The notes below the pieces were generated by a model that saw only the letters and a program-made list of their open reading frames with translations, was not told the origin of the DNA and searched no databases. Made by a program: the position numbers and the translations under genes. A stretch of 64,000 nt of DNA from Hyperoodon ampullatus. Its lineage: Eukaryota; Chordata; Mammalia; Artiodactyla; Ziphiidae. Below are positions 12,516 through 21,504 of this stretch, one piece after another. The DNA lies in the NCBI GenBank assembly GCA_949752795.1, contig OX457058.1:164116223-164180222 (forward strand), given 5' to 3'. Each line of letters opens with the position of its first letter. The first letter of the stretch is position 1.

Positions 12516-13320
12516 AAAATCCAAATTTTCTGCACAGCCCTGCAGTCCTGGGCCCTCATCTACCTCTCTAATTTCAGCTTCAGCCATTGTCCCCTTGTAG
12601 GTTTGGGTTACTCCTGTTTCCTCATTCTGAAAATTCCCTTCTGACAGTTCCCAGAAAGCCCCCCACCCCATTTCCCCCAACCCACATCAAAGGTATTTAC
12701 ATTTACTATTTCTGTGGGCTCTCTGGGGATATCATCACCACCCCACTTTCCCTTACTGCCCACTCAGGCAGGCCTCCCACTCTTCCATAGGACTCACAAT
12801 GTTTATTTCCTATCTAGACCTTCCTCTGAGGCCTCAGTCACAATTCCAGATGTTTATTTGATACATTACCAGCACAGTTTTAACCCCTACCAAACCTGCT
12901 CCCCTCCAATTTTCCTTAATTGGAGAATGGTAGAAACAGGACTTGTCATCACCCTAGCCCCATAAGAAGGGTGGGACTAGGCATGTTCTAAGGGTAATAA
13001 CTCTTTCAGAGCTTTGAAGGATTGAGACACAACTAAGCACAATGGGTTTAAGTACTGTCTTTTCAGAGTCTCACGGTATGCATTTCTCACCCGACATTCT
13101 CCATTATATTCCACCCTCAATCTACGTTTTTCGGGTGCTGGTGTCTAAACCTAACAGCTCAAATCCATTCCTTTGGCTTAGAATTTGTCACCTGTTAGAG
13201 AATAAATAAGCTAGGAGAAGGTGGTCATTTAGTTTTTCTTTATAATTTACTTTTTAGAACCCACTTGATAATAATTAGTTCCATGGATTGAAATCACCTT
13301 GATCCCACTCTAGCTCTCTC
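12516..13320. other. No gene; possibly diverged L2-like sequence
   Basis: The pyrimidine-rich stretch about 12530-12950, with phrases such as 'accttcctctgaggcctcag' and 'ccaaacctgctcccctccaa', resembles the ancient LINE-2-type consensus but is highly diverged. The remainder to 13320 is unassigned. Confidence 0.3.
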
Positions 13321-13329
13321 AAACTCATC

Positions 13330-14153
13330 TATGAGGCCACCATCACCCTGATACCAAAACCAGACAAAGATACTACAAAAAAAAAAGAAAATCACAGACC
13401 AATATCACTGATGAATATAGATGCAAAAATCCTCAACAAAATACTAGCAAACAGAATCCAACAACACATTAAAAGGATCATACACCATGATCAAGTGGGA
13501 TTTATCCCAGGGATACAGTGATTCTTCAATATATGCAAATCAATCAATGTGATACACCATATTAATAAATTGAAGAATAAAACCCATATGATCATCTCAA
13601 TAGATGCAGAAAAAGCTTTTGACAAAATTCAACACTCATTTATGATAAAAACTCTCCAGAAAGTGGGCATACAAGGAACCTACTTTAACATAATAGAGGC
13701 CATATATGACAAATCCACAGCAAATATCATTCTCAATGGTGAAAAACTGAAAGCATTTCCTCTAAGATCAGGAACAAGACAAGAATGTCTACTCTCACCA
13801 CTATTATTCAACATACTTTTGGAAGTCCTAGCCAAGGCAGTCAGAGAAGAAAAAGAAATAAAAGGAATCTAAATTGGAAAAGAAGTAAAACTGTCACTGT
13901 TTGCAGATGACATGATACTATACACAGAGTCCTAAAGATGCCACCAGAAACTACTAGAGCTAATCAATGAATTTGGTAAATTTGCAGGATACAAAATTAA
14001 TGCACAGAAAACTCTTGCATTCCTATACACTAATGATGAAAAATCTGAAAGAGAAATCAAGGAAACATTAACATTTACCATTGCAAAAAAAAGAATAATA
14101 TACCTAGGAATAAATCTACCTAGGGAGACAAAAGACCTGTATGCAGAAAACTA
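13330..14153 (+). pseudogene. L1-A ORF2 remnant, reverse-transcriptase part
   Basis: This encodes a fragment of LINE-1 ORF2p covering the fingers/palm of the reverse transcriptase. Visible motifs are [11 protein letters not shown] at about 13600-13635, [18 protein letters not shown] at about 13770-13830, and the FADD active-site string (TTTGCAGATGAC) at about 13899-13910. It is broken: a TAA stop follows EKEIKGI at 13870-13872, a codon is missing just after it, and a frameshift follows the FADD box. The longest open piece is 107 aa (13549-13872). It would have been collinear with 21515-22981 before L1-B inserted. It has no function now. Confidence 0.95.
14145..14153 (+). repeat. Target-site duplication of L1-B, 5' copy
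   Basis: AGAAAACTA here is repeated at 21505-21513 directly after the poly(A) of L1-B. The uninterrupted ORF2 of L1-B (about 19682-19690) has the closely similar string AGAAAATTA, which shows that the site was ordinary L1 ORF2 sequence. The pair extends to 10 bases with one mismatch (T/G). Confidence 0.9.
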
Positions 14154-14900
14154 TCGGGTATCGGCTTTCAGTCGGAGCGCAGGGAGAGGACTGGGACTCG
14201 CGGCAGGAAGAGAGCCTGAAGGAGTTAGTGCACCACGGCTAGCCCGGAGGGAGTCCGGGGAAAGGGTCTGGAGATACCGGAGAGGCAAGAGACCTTTTTT
14301 CCCTTTTGTTGCCTGGTGCGCGAGGAGAGGGCATTAAGAGGGCTGCTTGGGGAGGCGCTGGAGACAGGCGCGAGCCGCGGGTAAGGCGCGGACCTCGGAG
14401 ACGGGCGTGGGACGCTGGGGCGGCTGCTGCTGCTGCTGCTGCCGCCACCGCCGCCGCCGCCGCCCGCCGCCGCCGCCGCCGCGGGGCCTGTGTGCGAGCG
14501 CGGGTCACTGTCCGCCCTGCCTTCCGGGGGGCCTGTGCACCCCGCCACTGACGGGGTCCCGGGACCCGGGGACGGCTTTCCCGGGAGGGCGCACGGAGCG
14601 CCACGGGCTGTTGCAACGTCACGCCGGCCTCTGCCGCCGCAGGCCCGCCCCACACTGCGCGCCCCTCCCTCCCCTCTGCCTGAGTGAGCCAGAGCCCCCG
14701 AATCAGCGGCTCCTTTAAACCCGTCCTGTCTGAGCGAAGAACAGACGCCCTCCGGCGACCTACGCGCAGAGGCGGGGCCAGGTCCAAGGCTGAGACCCGG
14801 GAGTTGTGAGAGCAGAGACAGGGAAATCTCTCTGTGCAGCCTCGGAGGCAGCGGATTAAAGCTCCACGGTCCATTTGATGTGCCCTGCGTCTGTGGAGTG
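14154..14900 (+). promoter_or_regulatory. CpG-rich 5' UTR promoter region of L1-B
   Basis: A CpG-dense block of about 700 bases stands in otherwise AT-rich DNA, as expected for the internal RNA polymerase II promoter of a young L1. It contains a CTG/CCG triplet tract (14421-14484), several GC-box-like G/C runs and the fairly conserved segment 'ctgtctgagcgaagaacag'. CpGs have not yet decayed to TpG/CpA, which supports recent insertion. Promoter activity is inferred from family knowledge. Confidence 0.8.
14421..14484 (+). repeat. CTG/CCG triplet repeat inside the L1-B promoter
   Basis: Six or so CTG units run into interrupted CCG/GCC units for about 64 bases. The poly-Ala, poly-Arg and poly-Cys frames on both strands here are products of the triplet repeat, not proteins. 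Confidence 0.95.
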
Positions 14901-14913
14901 CATAAATAGACAG

Positions 14914-15134
14914 CGAATCATCCCAAATTGAGGAAGTGGACTTTGAGGACAAGATTTAAGACTTTCCCCCCTTTTTCCTCTTTTTACAACGAATTATCCC
15001 AGATTAAGGAGGTGGACTTAGCAAGATTTCAGACTTCTCGCCCTTTTCCTCTTTTTACAACGAATTATCCCAAATTGAGGAGGTGGACTTGGAGAGCAAG
15101 ATTTTTGATTTTTCCCCCTGCTCTCTTTTTGTGA
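14914..15134 (+). repeat. Three tandem ~73 bp monomers in L1-B 5' UTR
   Basis: The phrase CGAAT(C/T)ATCCCA(A/G)ATT opens three consecutive units at 14914, 14990 and 15061 (76, 71 and about 74 bases). Each continues with a GGTGGACTT-like block, 'aagattt' and a C/T-rich end with CCTCTTTTT. The units differ by substitutions and small indels, so the expansion is not extremely recent. The arrangement resembles the tandem promoter monomers of rodent L1s, but the unit is unrelated in sequence as far as I can judge. Confidence 0.9.
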
Positions 15135-15289
15135 ATGTGTATGTGTAATCTTCTGTGTAAGATTCTCTCTGTATAGCTTTGCTTCCACCATATGTCCCTG
15201 GGTTCTATTGGTCCGTGTTTTTTTCCAATAATTACTTTTTAATTTTAATAACGCTACTATATTTCATACTTTATTCTATTTTACTTTAC

Positions 15290-15855
15290 CTGCTCTTTCT
15301 TTTTTTCCTACCTTCCCTTCCTCCCTCCCTCCCTCCGCACCTCCTTTCCTTCTTTCTTTTTCTTTCCTCCCTCCCTACCTCCCACCCTTCCTCTTTCCAC
15401 TTTCTTTTTCTTTCCTTCCTCCCTCCCTCCCTCCGCTCCTCCTTTCCTTCTTTCTTTTTCTTTCCTCCGTCCCTCCCTCCCACCCTTCCTCTTTCCACTT
15501 TCTTTTTCTTTCCTTCCTCCCTCCCTCCCTCCGCTCCTCCTTTCCTTCTTTCTTTTTCTTTCCTCCCTCCCTCCCTCCCACCCTTCTTCTTTCCACTTTC
15601 TTTTTCTTTCCTTCCTCCCTCCCTCCCTCCTGTCTTTCTTTCTTTCTTTCCTTCCTCCCTCCCTCCCTCCCTTCTTCCATTCACTCTTCCTTTTGCTTTC
15701 ATTCCTCCCTCCCTCCCTCCTTTCTTTCCTTCTTTCTTTCCATCCTTCCTCCCTCCTCCCTCCTTTCTTTCTTTCTTCCTTCCTTCCTTCCTTCCCTTCT
15801 TCCTTTCTTCCCCTCTCTCTTTCTTTCTTCTACTAATTCTTTCTTTCTTCTTTTT
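15290..15855 (+). repeat. Polypyrimidine array with 98 bp period in L1-B 5' UTR
   Basis: About 560 bases are almost purely C and T on the plus strand. Within this, a longer unit repeats: the landmark CCG(C)(A/T)CCTCC occurs with its G at 15337, 15435 and 15533, an exact spacing of 98. Each unit also holds CCACCCTTC..CTTTCCAC. Beyond about 15630 the order decays into TTCC/CTTT simple repeat. The Pro/Leu/Ser-rich 233 aa frame (15179-15880) and the Lys/Glu/Gly-rich minus frames are artefacts of composition. Confidence 0.93.
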
Positions 15856-16366
15856 CTGTTATTCTGAGCCGGGTGGATGAAAGGCTCTTGGTGCTGCAGC
15901 CAGGAGTCAGTGCTGTGCCTCTGAAGTGGGAGAGCCAACTTCAGGACACGGGTCCACAAGAGACCTCCCAGCTCCACATAATATCAAACAGCGAAAATCT
16001 CCCAGGGATCTCCATCTCAACACCAGCACCCAGCTTCAGTCAACGACCAGCAAGCTACAGTACTGGTCACCCTATGCCAAGCAACTAGCAAGGCAGACAC
16101 ACAACCCCACCCATTAGCAGAGAGGCTACCTAAAAACATAATAAGGCCACAGGCACCCCAAAACACACCACCGGACGTGGACCTGTCCACCAGAAAGGCA
16201 AGATCGAGCCTCGGCCACCAGAACACAGGCATTAGTCCCCCCCACCAGGAAGCCTACACAACCTACTGAAACAACCTTAGCCACGGGGGACAGACACCAA
16301 AAACAACGGGAACTACGAATCTGCAGCCTGCAAAAAGGAGACCCCAAACACAGTAACATAAGCAAA

Positions 16367-17281
16367 ATGAGAAAGCAGAAAAACACACAGCAGGTGAAGG
16401 AGCAAGATAAAACCCTACCAGACCTAACAAATGAAGAGGTAATAGGCAGTATGCCTGAAAAAGAATTCAGAATAATGATAGTAAAGCTGATCCAAGATTC
16501 TATTTCCAAGATACAAAATCTTGGAAATAGAATAGACAATATGCAAGAAACAGTTAACAAGGACCTAGAAGAATTAAAGATGAATCAAGCATCGATTAAA
16601 AACACAATAAATGAAATGAAAAATACTCTAGATGGGATCAATAGCAGAATAACTGAGGCAGAAGAACGAATAAGTGAGGTGGAAGATAAAATAGTGGAAA
16701 TAACTAATGCAGAGCAAAATAAAGAAAAAAGAATGAAAAGAACAGAGGACAGTCTCAGAGACCTCTGGGACAACATTAAACGCACCAACATAAGAATTAT
16801 AGGGGTTCCAGAAGAAGAAGAGAAAAAGAAAGGGACTGAGAAAATATTTGAAGAGATTATAGTTGAAAACTTCCCTAATATGGGAAAGGAAACAGTTAAT
16901 CAAGTCCAGGAGGCACAGAGAGTCCCATACAGAATAAATCCAAGGAGAAATACGCCAAGACACATATTAATCAAACTGTCAAAAATTAAACACAAAGAAA
17001 TCATATTAAAAGCAGCAAGGGAAAAACAACAAATAACACACAAGGGAATCCCCATCAGGTTAACAGCTGATCTCTCAGCAGAAACGCTACAAGCCAGAAG
17101 GGAGTGGCAGGACATAATGAAAGTGATGAAGGAGAGAAACCTGCAACCAAGGTTACTCTACCCAGCAAGGATCTCATTCAGATTTGATGGAGAAATTAAA
17201 ACGTTTACAGACAAGCAAAAGCTGAGAGAGTTCAGCACCACCAAACCAGCTTTACAACAAATGCTAAAGGAACTTCTCTAG
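16367..17281 (+). CDS. LINE-1 ORF1p, RNA-binding chaperone (open)
   Basis: ORF1p coats L1 RNA and acts as a nucleic-acid chaperone in the cytoplasmic and nuclear L1 ribonucleoprotein, cis-acting with ORF2p. The 304 aa product is a little shorter than the human protein, mainly at the N terminus. Visible parts in order: a polar basic N-terminus (1-43), a heptad-rich coiled coil (about 44-135) that should trimerise, an RRM (about 138-235) with NIRIIGVPE (141-149) and HILIKLS (199-205) strands, and a C-terminal domain (about 226-304) with [12 protein letters not shown] and [10 protein letters not shown]. The ATG follows the 5' UTR directly, and ORF2 begins 58 bases after the stop. Compared with the two other ORF1 remnants in the window it has 21 extra nucleotides near codons 44-50, forming an inverted repeat (16497-16533). 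No stop or frameshift. Confidence 0.95.
   Translation: MRKQKNTQQVKEQDKTLPDLTNEEVIGSMPEKEFRIMIVKLIQDSISKIQNLGNRIDNMQETVNKDLEELKMNQASIKNTINEMKNTLDGINSRITEAEERISEVEDKIVEITNAEQNKEKRMKRTEDSLRDLWDNIKRTNIRIIGVPEEEEKKKGTEKIFEEIIVENFPNMGKETVNQVQEAQRVPYRINPRRNTPRHILIKLSKIKHKEIILKAAREKQQITHKGIPIRLTADLSAETLQARREWQDIMKVMKERNLQPRLLYPARISFRFDGEIKTFTDKQKLREFSTTKPALQQMLKELL
16497..16533. repeat. Perfect 16-bp inverted repeat in ORF1 (hairpin)
   Basis: ATTCTATTTCCAAGAT (16497-16512) and its exact reverse complement (16518-16533) are separated by five bases, ACAAA. In RNA this would be a 16 bp stem. The left arm lies in the 21-nt segment that is absent from L1-C and L1-D. Confidence 0.97.
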
Positions 17282-17339
17282 GCAAGAAACACAACAGAAG
17301 GAATATACCTACAATAACGAACCCAAAGCAATTAAGGAA

Positions 17340-20300
17340 ATGGGAATAGGAACATACATATCAATAATTACCTTAAATGTAAATGGACTAAATGCTCCCA
17401 CCAAAAGACACAGAGTGGCTGAATGGATACAAAAACAAGACCCATATATATGCTGTCTACAAGAGACCCACTTCAGACCTAGAGACACATACAGATTGAA
17501 AGTAAGGGGATGGAAAAAGATATTCCATGCAAATGGAAATCAAAAGAAAGCTGGAGTAGCAATTCTTATATCAGACAAAATAGACTTTAAAATAAAGACT
17601 ATTAGAAGAGACAAAGAAGGACACTACATAACGATAAAGGGATCGATCCAAGAAGAAGATATAACAATTGTAAATATTTATGCACCCAACATAGGAGCAC
17701 CTCAATACATAAGGCAAATACTAACAGCCATAAAAGGGGAAATCGACAGTAACACACTCATAGTAGGGGACTTCAGCACCCCACTTTCACCAACGGACAG
17801 ATCATCCAAAATGAAAATAAATAAGGAAACACAAGCTTTAAATGATACATTAAACAAGGTGGACTTAGTTGATATTTATAGGACATTCCATCCAAAAACA
17901 ACAGAATACATATTTTTCTCAAGTGCTCATGGAACATTCTCCAGGATAGATCATATCTTGGGTCACAAATCAAGCCTTGGTAAATTCAAGAAAATTGAAA
18001 TTGTATCAAGTATCTTTTCCGACCACAATGCTATGAGACTAGACATCAATTACAGGAAAAGATCTGTAAAAAATACAAACACATGGAGGCTGAACAATAC
18101 ACTACTCAATAACGAAGTGATCACTGAAGAAATCAAAGAGGAAATTAAAAAATACCTAGAAACAAATGACAATGGAGACACGACGACCCAAAACCTATGG
18201 GACGCAGCAAAAGCAGTTCTAAGGGGGAAGTTTATAGCAATACAATCCCACCTTAAGAAAGAGGAAACATTTCGAGTAAACAACCTGACCCTGCACCTAA
18301 AGCAATTAGAGAAAGAAGAACAAAAAACCCCCAAAGTTAGCAGAAGGAAAGAAATCATAAAGATCAGATCAGAAATAAATGAAAAAGAAATGAAGGAAAC
18401 GATAGCAAAGATCAATAAAACTAAAAGCTGGTTCTTTGAGAAGATAAACAAAATTGACAAACCATTAGCCAGACTCATCAAGAAAAGAAGGGAGAAGACT
18501 CAAATCAATAGAATTAGAAATGAAAAAGGAGAAGTAACAACTGACACTGCAGAAATACAAAAGATCATGAGAGATTACTATAAGCAACTCTATGCCAATA
18601 AAATGGACAACCTGGAAGAAATGGACAAATTCTTAGAAATGCACAACCTACCAAGACTGACTCAGGAAGAAATAGAAAATATGAATAGACCAATCACAAG
18701 CACTGAAATTGAAACTGTGATTAAAAATCTTCCAACAAACAAAAGCCCAGGACCAGATGGCTTCACAGGCGAATTCTATCAAACATTTAGAGAAGAGCTA
18801 ACACCCATCCTTCTCAAACTCTTCCAAACAATATCAGAGGAAGGAACACTCCCAAACTCATTCTACGAGGCCACCATCACCTTGATACCAAAACCAGGCA
18901 AGGATGTCACAAAGAAAGAAAACTACAGGCCAATATCACTGATGAACATAGATGCAAAAATCCTCAACAAAATACTAGCAAACAGAATGCAACAGCACAT
19001 TAAAAGGATCATACACCATGATCAAGTGGGGTTTATTCCAGGAATGCAAGGATTCTTCAATATACGCAAATCAATCAATGTGATACACCATATTAACAAG
19101 TTGAAGGAGAAAAACCATATGATCATCTCAATAGATGCAGAGAAAGCTTTCGACAAAATTCAACACCCATTTATGATAAAAACCCTGCAGAAAGTAGGCA
19201 TAGAGGGAACTTTCCTCAACATAATAAAGGCCATATATGACAAACCCACAGCCAACATTGTCCTCAATGGTGAAAAACTGAAACCATTTCCACTAAGATC
19301 AGGAACAAGACAAGGCTGCCCACTCTCACCACTCTTATTCAACCTAGTTTTGGAAGTTTTAGCCACAGCAATCAGAGAAGAAAAGGAAATAAAAGGAATC
19401 CAAATTGGAAAAGAAGAAGTAAAGCTGTCATTGTTTGCAGATGACATGATACTATACATAGAGAATCCTAAAGATGCTACCGAAAAACTACTAGAGGTAA
19501 TCAATGAATTTGGTAAAGTAGCAGGATACAAAATTAACGTACAGAAATCTCTGGCATTCCTGTACACTAATGATGAAAAATCTGAAAATGAAATCAAGAA
19601 AACACTCCCATTTACCATTGCAACAAAAAGAATAAAATATCTAGGAATAAACCTACCTAAGGAGACAAAAGACCTGTATGCAGAAAATTATAAGACACTG
19701 ATGAAAGAAATTAAAGATGATACAAATAGATGGAGAGATATACCATGCTCCTGGATTGGAAGAATCAATATTGTGAAAATGACTCTACTACCCAAAGCAA
19801 TCTACAGATTCAATGCAATCCCTATCAAACTACCACTGGCATTTTTCACAGAACTAGAACAAAAAATTTCAAAATTTGTTTGGAAAAACAAAAGACCCCG
19901 AATAGCCAAAGCAATCTTGAGAACGAAAAACGGAGCTGGAGGAATCAGGCTCCCTGACTTCAGACTATACTACAAAGCTACAGTAATTAAGACAGTATGG
20001 TACTGGCATAAAAACAGAAAGATAGATCAGTGGATCAGGATAGAAAGCCCAGAGATAAACCCACGCACATATGGCCAACTTATCTTTGATAAAGGAGGCA
20101 GGAATGTACAGTGGAGAAAGGATAGCCTCTTCAATAAGTGGTGCTGGGAAAACTGGACAGGGACATGTAAAAGTTTGAGACTAAATCATTCCCTAACACC
20201 ATACACAAAAATAAGCTCAAAATGGATTAAAGACCTAAATGTAAGGCCAGACACTATCAAACTCTTAGAGGAAAACATAGGTAGAACACTCTATGACATA

Positions 20301-21158
20301 AATCACAGCAAGATCCTTTTGGACCCACCTCCTAGAGAAATGGAACTAAAAACAAAGATAAACAAATGGGACCTAATGAAACTTCAAAGCTTTTGCACAG
20401 CAAAGGAAACCATAAACAAGACCAAAAGACAACCCTCAGAATGGGAGAAAATATTTGCAAATGAAGCAACTGACAAAGGATTAATCTCCAAAATTTATAA
20501 ACAGCTCATGCAGCTCAATAGCAAAAAAACAAACAACCCAATCCAAAAATGGGCAGAAGACTTAAATAGGCATTTCTCCAAAGAAGATATACAGACTGCC
20601 AACAAACACATGAAAGAATGCTCAACATCATTAATCATTAGAGAAATGCAAATCAAAACTACAATGAGATATCATCTCACACCAGTCAGAATGGCCATCA
20701 TCAAGAAATCTAGAAACAATAAATGCTGGAGAGGGTGTGGAGAAAAGGGAACACTCTTGCACTGCTGGTGGGAATGTGAATTGGTACAGCCACTATGGAG
20801 AACAGTATGGAGGTTCCTTAAAAAACTAAAAATAGAACTACCATATGACCCAGCAATCCCACTACTAGGCATATACCCTGAGAAAACCATAATTCAAAAA
20901 GAGACATGTACCAAAATGTTCATTGCAGCTCTATTCACAATAGCCCGGAGCTGGAAACAACCTAAGTGTCCATCATTGGATGAATGGATAAAGAAGATGT
21001 GGCACATATATACAATGGAATATTACTCAGCCGTAAAAAGAAACGAAACTGAGCTATTTGTAATGAGGTGGATAGACCTAGAGTCTGTCATACAGAGTGA
21101 AGTAAGTCAGAAAGAGAAAGACAAATACCATATGCTAACACATATATATGGAATTTAA
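17340..21158 (+). CDS. LINE-1 ORF2p, endonuclease-reverse transcriptase (open; endonuclease Asn to Ser)
   Basis: ORF2p nicks target DNA and reverse-transcribes L1 RNA from the nick. The 1272 aa length is normal for the family. The APE-like endonuclease (about 1-238) shows N13, the E42 of QETH, the D204/H205 pair of RIDHI and S227-D228-H229. However, the GDFN motif reads GDFS: D144 is present but the catalytic Asn is Ser146 (codon AGC at 17775-17777). The reverse transcriptase (about 495-775) has [31 protein letters not shown] and the FADD catalytic pair D701-D702 (19440-19445). The C-terminal Cys-rich segment keeps C1129, C1133, H1141, C1142 and C1146. No stop or frameshift. RT seems competent. 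Endonuclease is predicted to be weakened or dead by analogy with APE1, where the equivalent Asn is essential. Confidence 0.96.
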   Translation: MGIGTYISIITLNVNGLNAPTKRHRVAEWIQKQDPYICCLQETHFRPRDTYRLKVRGWKKIFHANGNQKKAGVAILISDKIDFKIKTIRRDKEGHYITIKGSIQEEDITIVNIYAPNIGAPQYIRQILTAIKGEIDSNTLIVGDFSTPLSPTDRSSKMKINKETQALNDTLNKVDLVDIYRTFHPKTTEYIFFSSAHGTFSRIDHILGHKSSLGKFKKIEIVSSIFSDHNAMRLDINYRKRSVKNTNTWRLNNTLLNNEVITEEIKEEIKKYLETNDNGDTTTQNLWDAAKAVLRGKFIAIQSHLKKEETFRVNNLTLHLKQLEKEEQKTPKVSRRKEIIKIRSEINEKEMKETIAKINKTKSWFFEKINKIDKPLARLIKKRREKTQINRIRNEKGEVTTDTAEIQKIMRDYYKQLYANKMDNLEEMDKFLEMHNLPRLTQEEIENMNRPITSTEIETVIKNLPTNKSPGPDGFTGEFYQTFREELTPILLKLFQTISEEGTLPNSFYEATITLIPKPGKDVTKKENYRPISLMNIDAKILNKILANRMQQHIKRIIHHDQVGFIPGMQGFFNIRKSINVIHHINKLKEKNHMIISIDAEKAFDKIQHPFMIKTLQKVGIEGTFLNIIKAIYDKPTANIVLNGEKLKPFPLRSGTRQGCPLSPLLFNLVLEVLATAIREEKEIKGIQIGKEEVKLSLFADDMILYIENPKDATEKLLEVINEFGKVAGYKINVQKSLAFLYTNDEKSENEIKKTLPFTIATKRIKYLGINLPKETKDLYAENYKTLMKEIKDDTNRWRDIPCSWIGRINIVKMTLLPKAIYRFNAIPIKLPLAFFTELEQKISKFVWKNKRPRIAKAILRTKNGAGGIRLPDFRLYYKATVIKTVWYWHKNRKIDQWIRIESPEINPRTYGQLIFDKGGRNVQWRKDSLFNKWCWENWTGTCKSLRLNHSLTPYTKISSKWIKDLNVRPDTIKLLEENIGRTLYDINHSKILLDPPPREMELKTKINKWDLMKLQSFCTAKETINKTKRQPSEWEKIFANEATDKGLISKIYKQLMQLNSKKTNNPIQKWAEDLNRHFSKEDIQTANKHMKECSTSLIIREMQIKTTMRYHLTPVRMAIIKKSRNNKCWRGCGEKGTLLHCWWECELVQPLWRTVWRFLKKLKIELPYDPAIPLLGIYPEKTIIQKETCTKMFIAALFTIARSWKQPKCPSLDEWIKKMWHIYTMEYYSAVKRNETELFVMRWIDLESVIQSEVSQKEKDKYHMLTHIYGI

Positions 21159-21376
21159 AAAAAAAAAATGTCAGGAAGAACCTAGGGGTAAAACGGGAAT
21201 AAAGACACAGACCTACTTGAGAATGGACTAGCGGATATGGGGAGGGGGTAGGGTAAGCTGTGACAAAGCGAAAGAGAGGCATGGACATATATACACTACC
21301 AAACGTAAGGTAGATAGATAGTGGGGAGCAGCCGCAGAGCACAGGGAGGTCAGCTCGGTGCTTTGTGACCGCCTGG

Positions 21377-21410
21377 AGGGGTGGGATGGGGAGGGTGGGA
21401 GGGAGGGAGA
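21377..21410 (+). promoter_or_regulatory. G-quadruplex-prone polypurine tract in L1-B 3' UTR
   Basis: At least six runs of three or more G are separated by one or two bases (starting GGGGTGGGATGGGGAGGG). G-quadruplex motifs in L1 3' UTRs are known in other mammals. The same tract recurs in the 3' UTRs at 7880, 33803, 39421 (minus) and 56209 (minus). Confidence 0.8.
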
Positions 21411-21480
21411 TGCATGAGGGAAGGGATATGGGAACAGATATATATGTATGACTGATTCACTTTGTTATAAAGCAGAAACT

Positions 21481-21504
21481 AATAAAAAATTTAAAAAAAA
21501 AAAA
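21481..21504 (+). terminator. L1-B polyadenylation signal and poly(A) tail
   Basis: AATAAA at 21481-21486 sits just upstream of an A-rich end and a 13-A tail reaching 21504, after which L1-A sequence resumes. There is no 3' transduced sequence between signal and tail. Confidence 0.9.

Larger units (their letters stand above)
13322..14153 (+). mobile_element. L1-A, upstream part (5'-truncated old L1, split by L1-B)
   Basis: The sequence begins abruptly inside the ORF2 reverse-transcriptase region ('atgaggccaccatcaccctg') and runs collinearly with L1-B ORF2 until 'gcagaaaacta' at 14153, where L1-B starts. The remainder of the same element resumes at 21505. Truncation at the 5' end is the usual outcome of incomplete reverse transcription. 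It differs from L1-B by many substitutions and small indels, so it was old when L1-B inserted. Confidence 0.95.
14154..21504 (+). mobile_element. L1-B: full-length LINE-1 with both ORFs open
   Basis: A 7.35 kb non-LTR retrotransposon: 5' UTR 14154-16366, ORF1 16367-17281, 58-base spacer, ORF2 17340-21158, 3' UTR from 21159, AATAAA at 21481-21486, and a poly(A) tail of about 13 to 21504. It is flanked by a 9 bp TSD and inserted in the same orientation into L1-A. Both frames are uninterrupted, which is rare and implies a recent insertion. ORF2 does carry a substitution at a catalytic endonuclease position (see ORF2). The 5' UTR is unusually long (2.2 kb) because of tandem and simple repeats. 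Activity cannot be judged from sequence alone. Confidence 0.97.

Noticed and set aside
14225..14952. 142-aa and 237-aa minus-strand frames and several plus-strand frames in GC-rich DNA
   Set aside because: High G+C lowers stop frequency, and poly-Ala/Arg/Gly runs come from the triplet repeat. They lie inside the L1-B promoter.
15179..15880. 233-aa Pro/Leu/Ser-rich open frame and Lys/Glu/Gly-rich minus frames
   Set aside because: They arise from the CT-rich tandem array in the L1-B 5' UTR. A repeat without stop codons gives long frames on both strands, and there is no domain.
16126..16560. Cys-rich 144-aa minus-strand frame
   Set aside because: Antisense of the L1-B 5' UTR/ORF1 start. The same frame recurs antisense to other L1 copies because of shared sequence.
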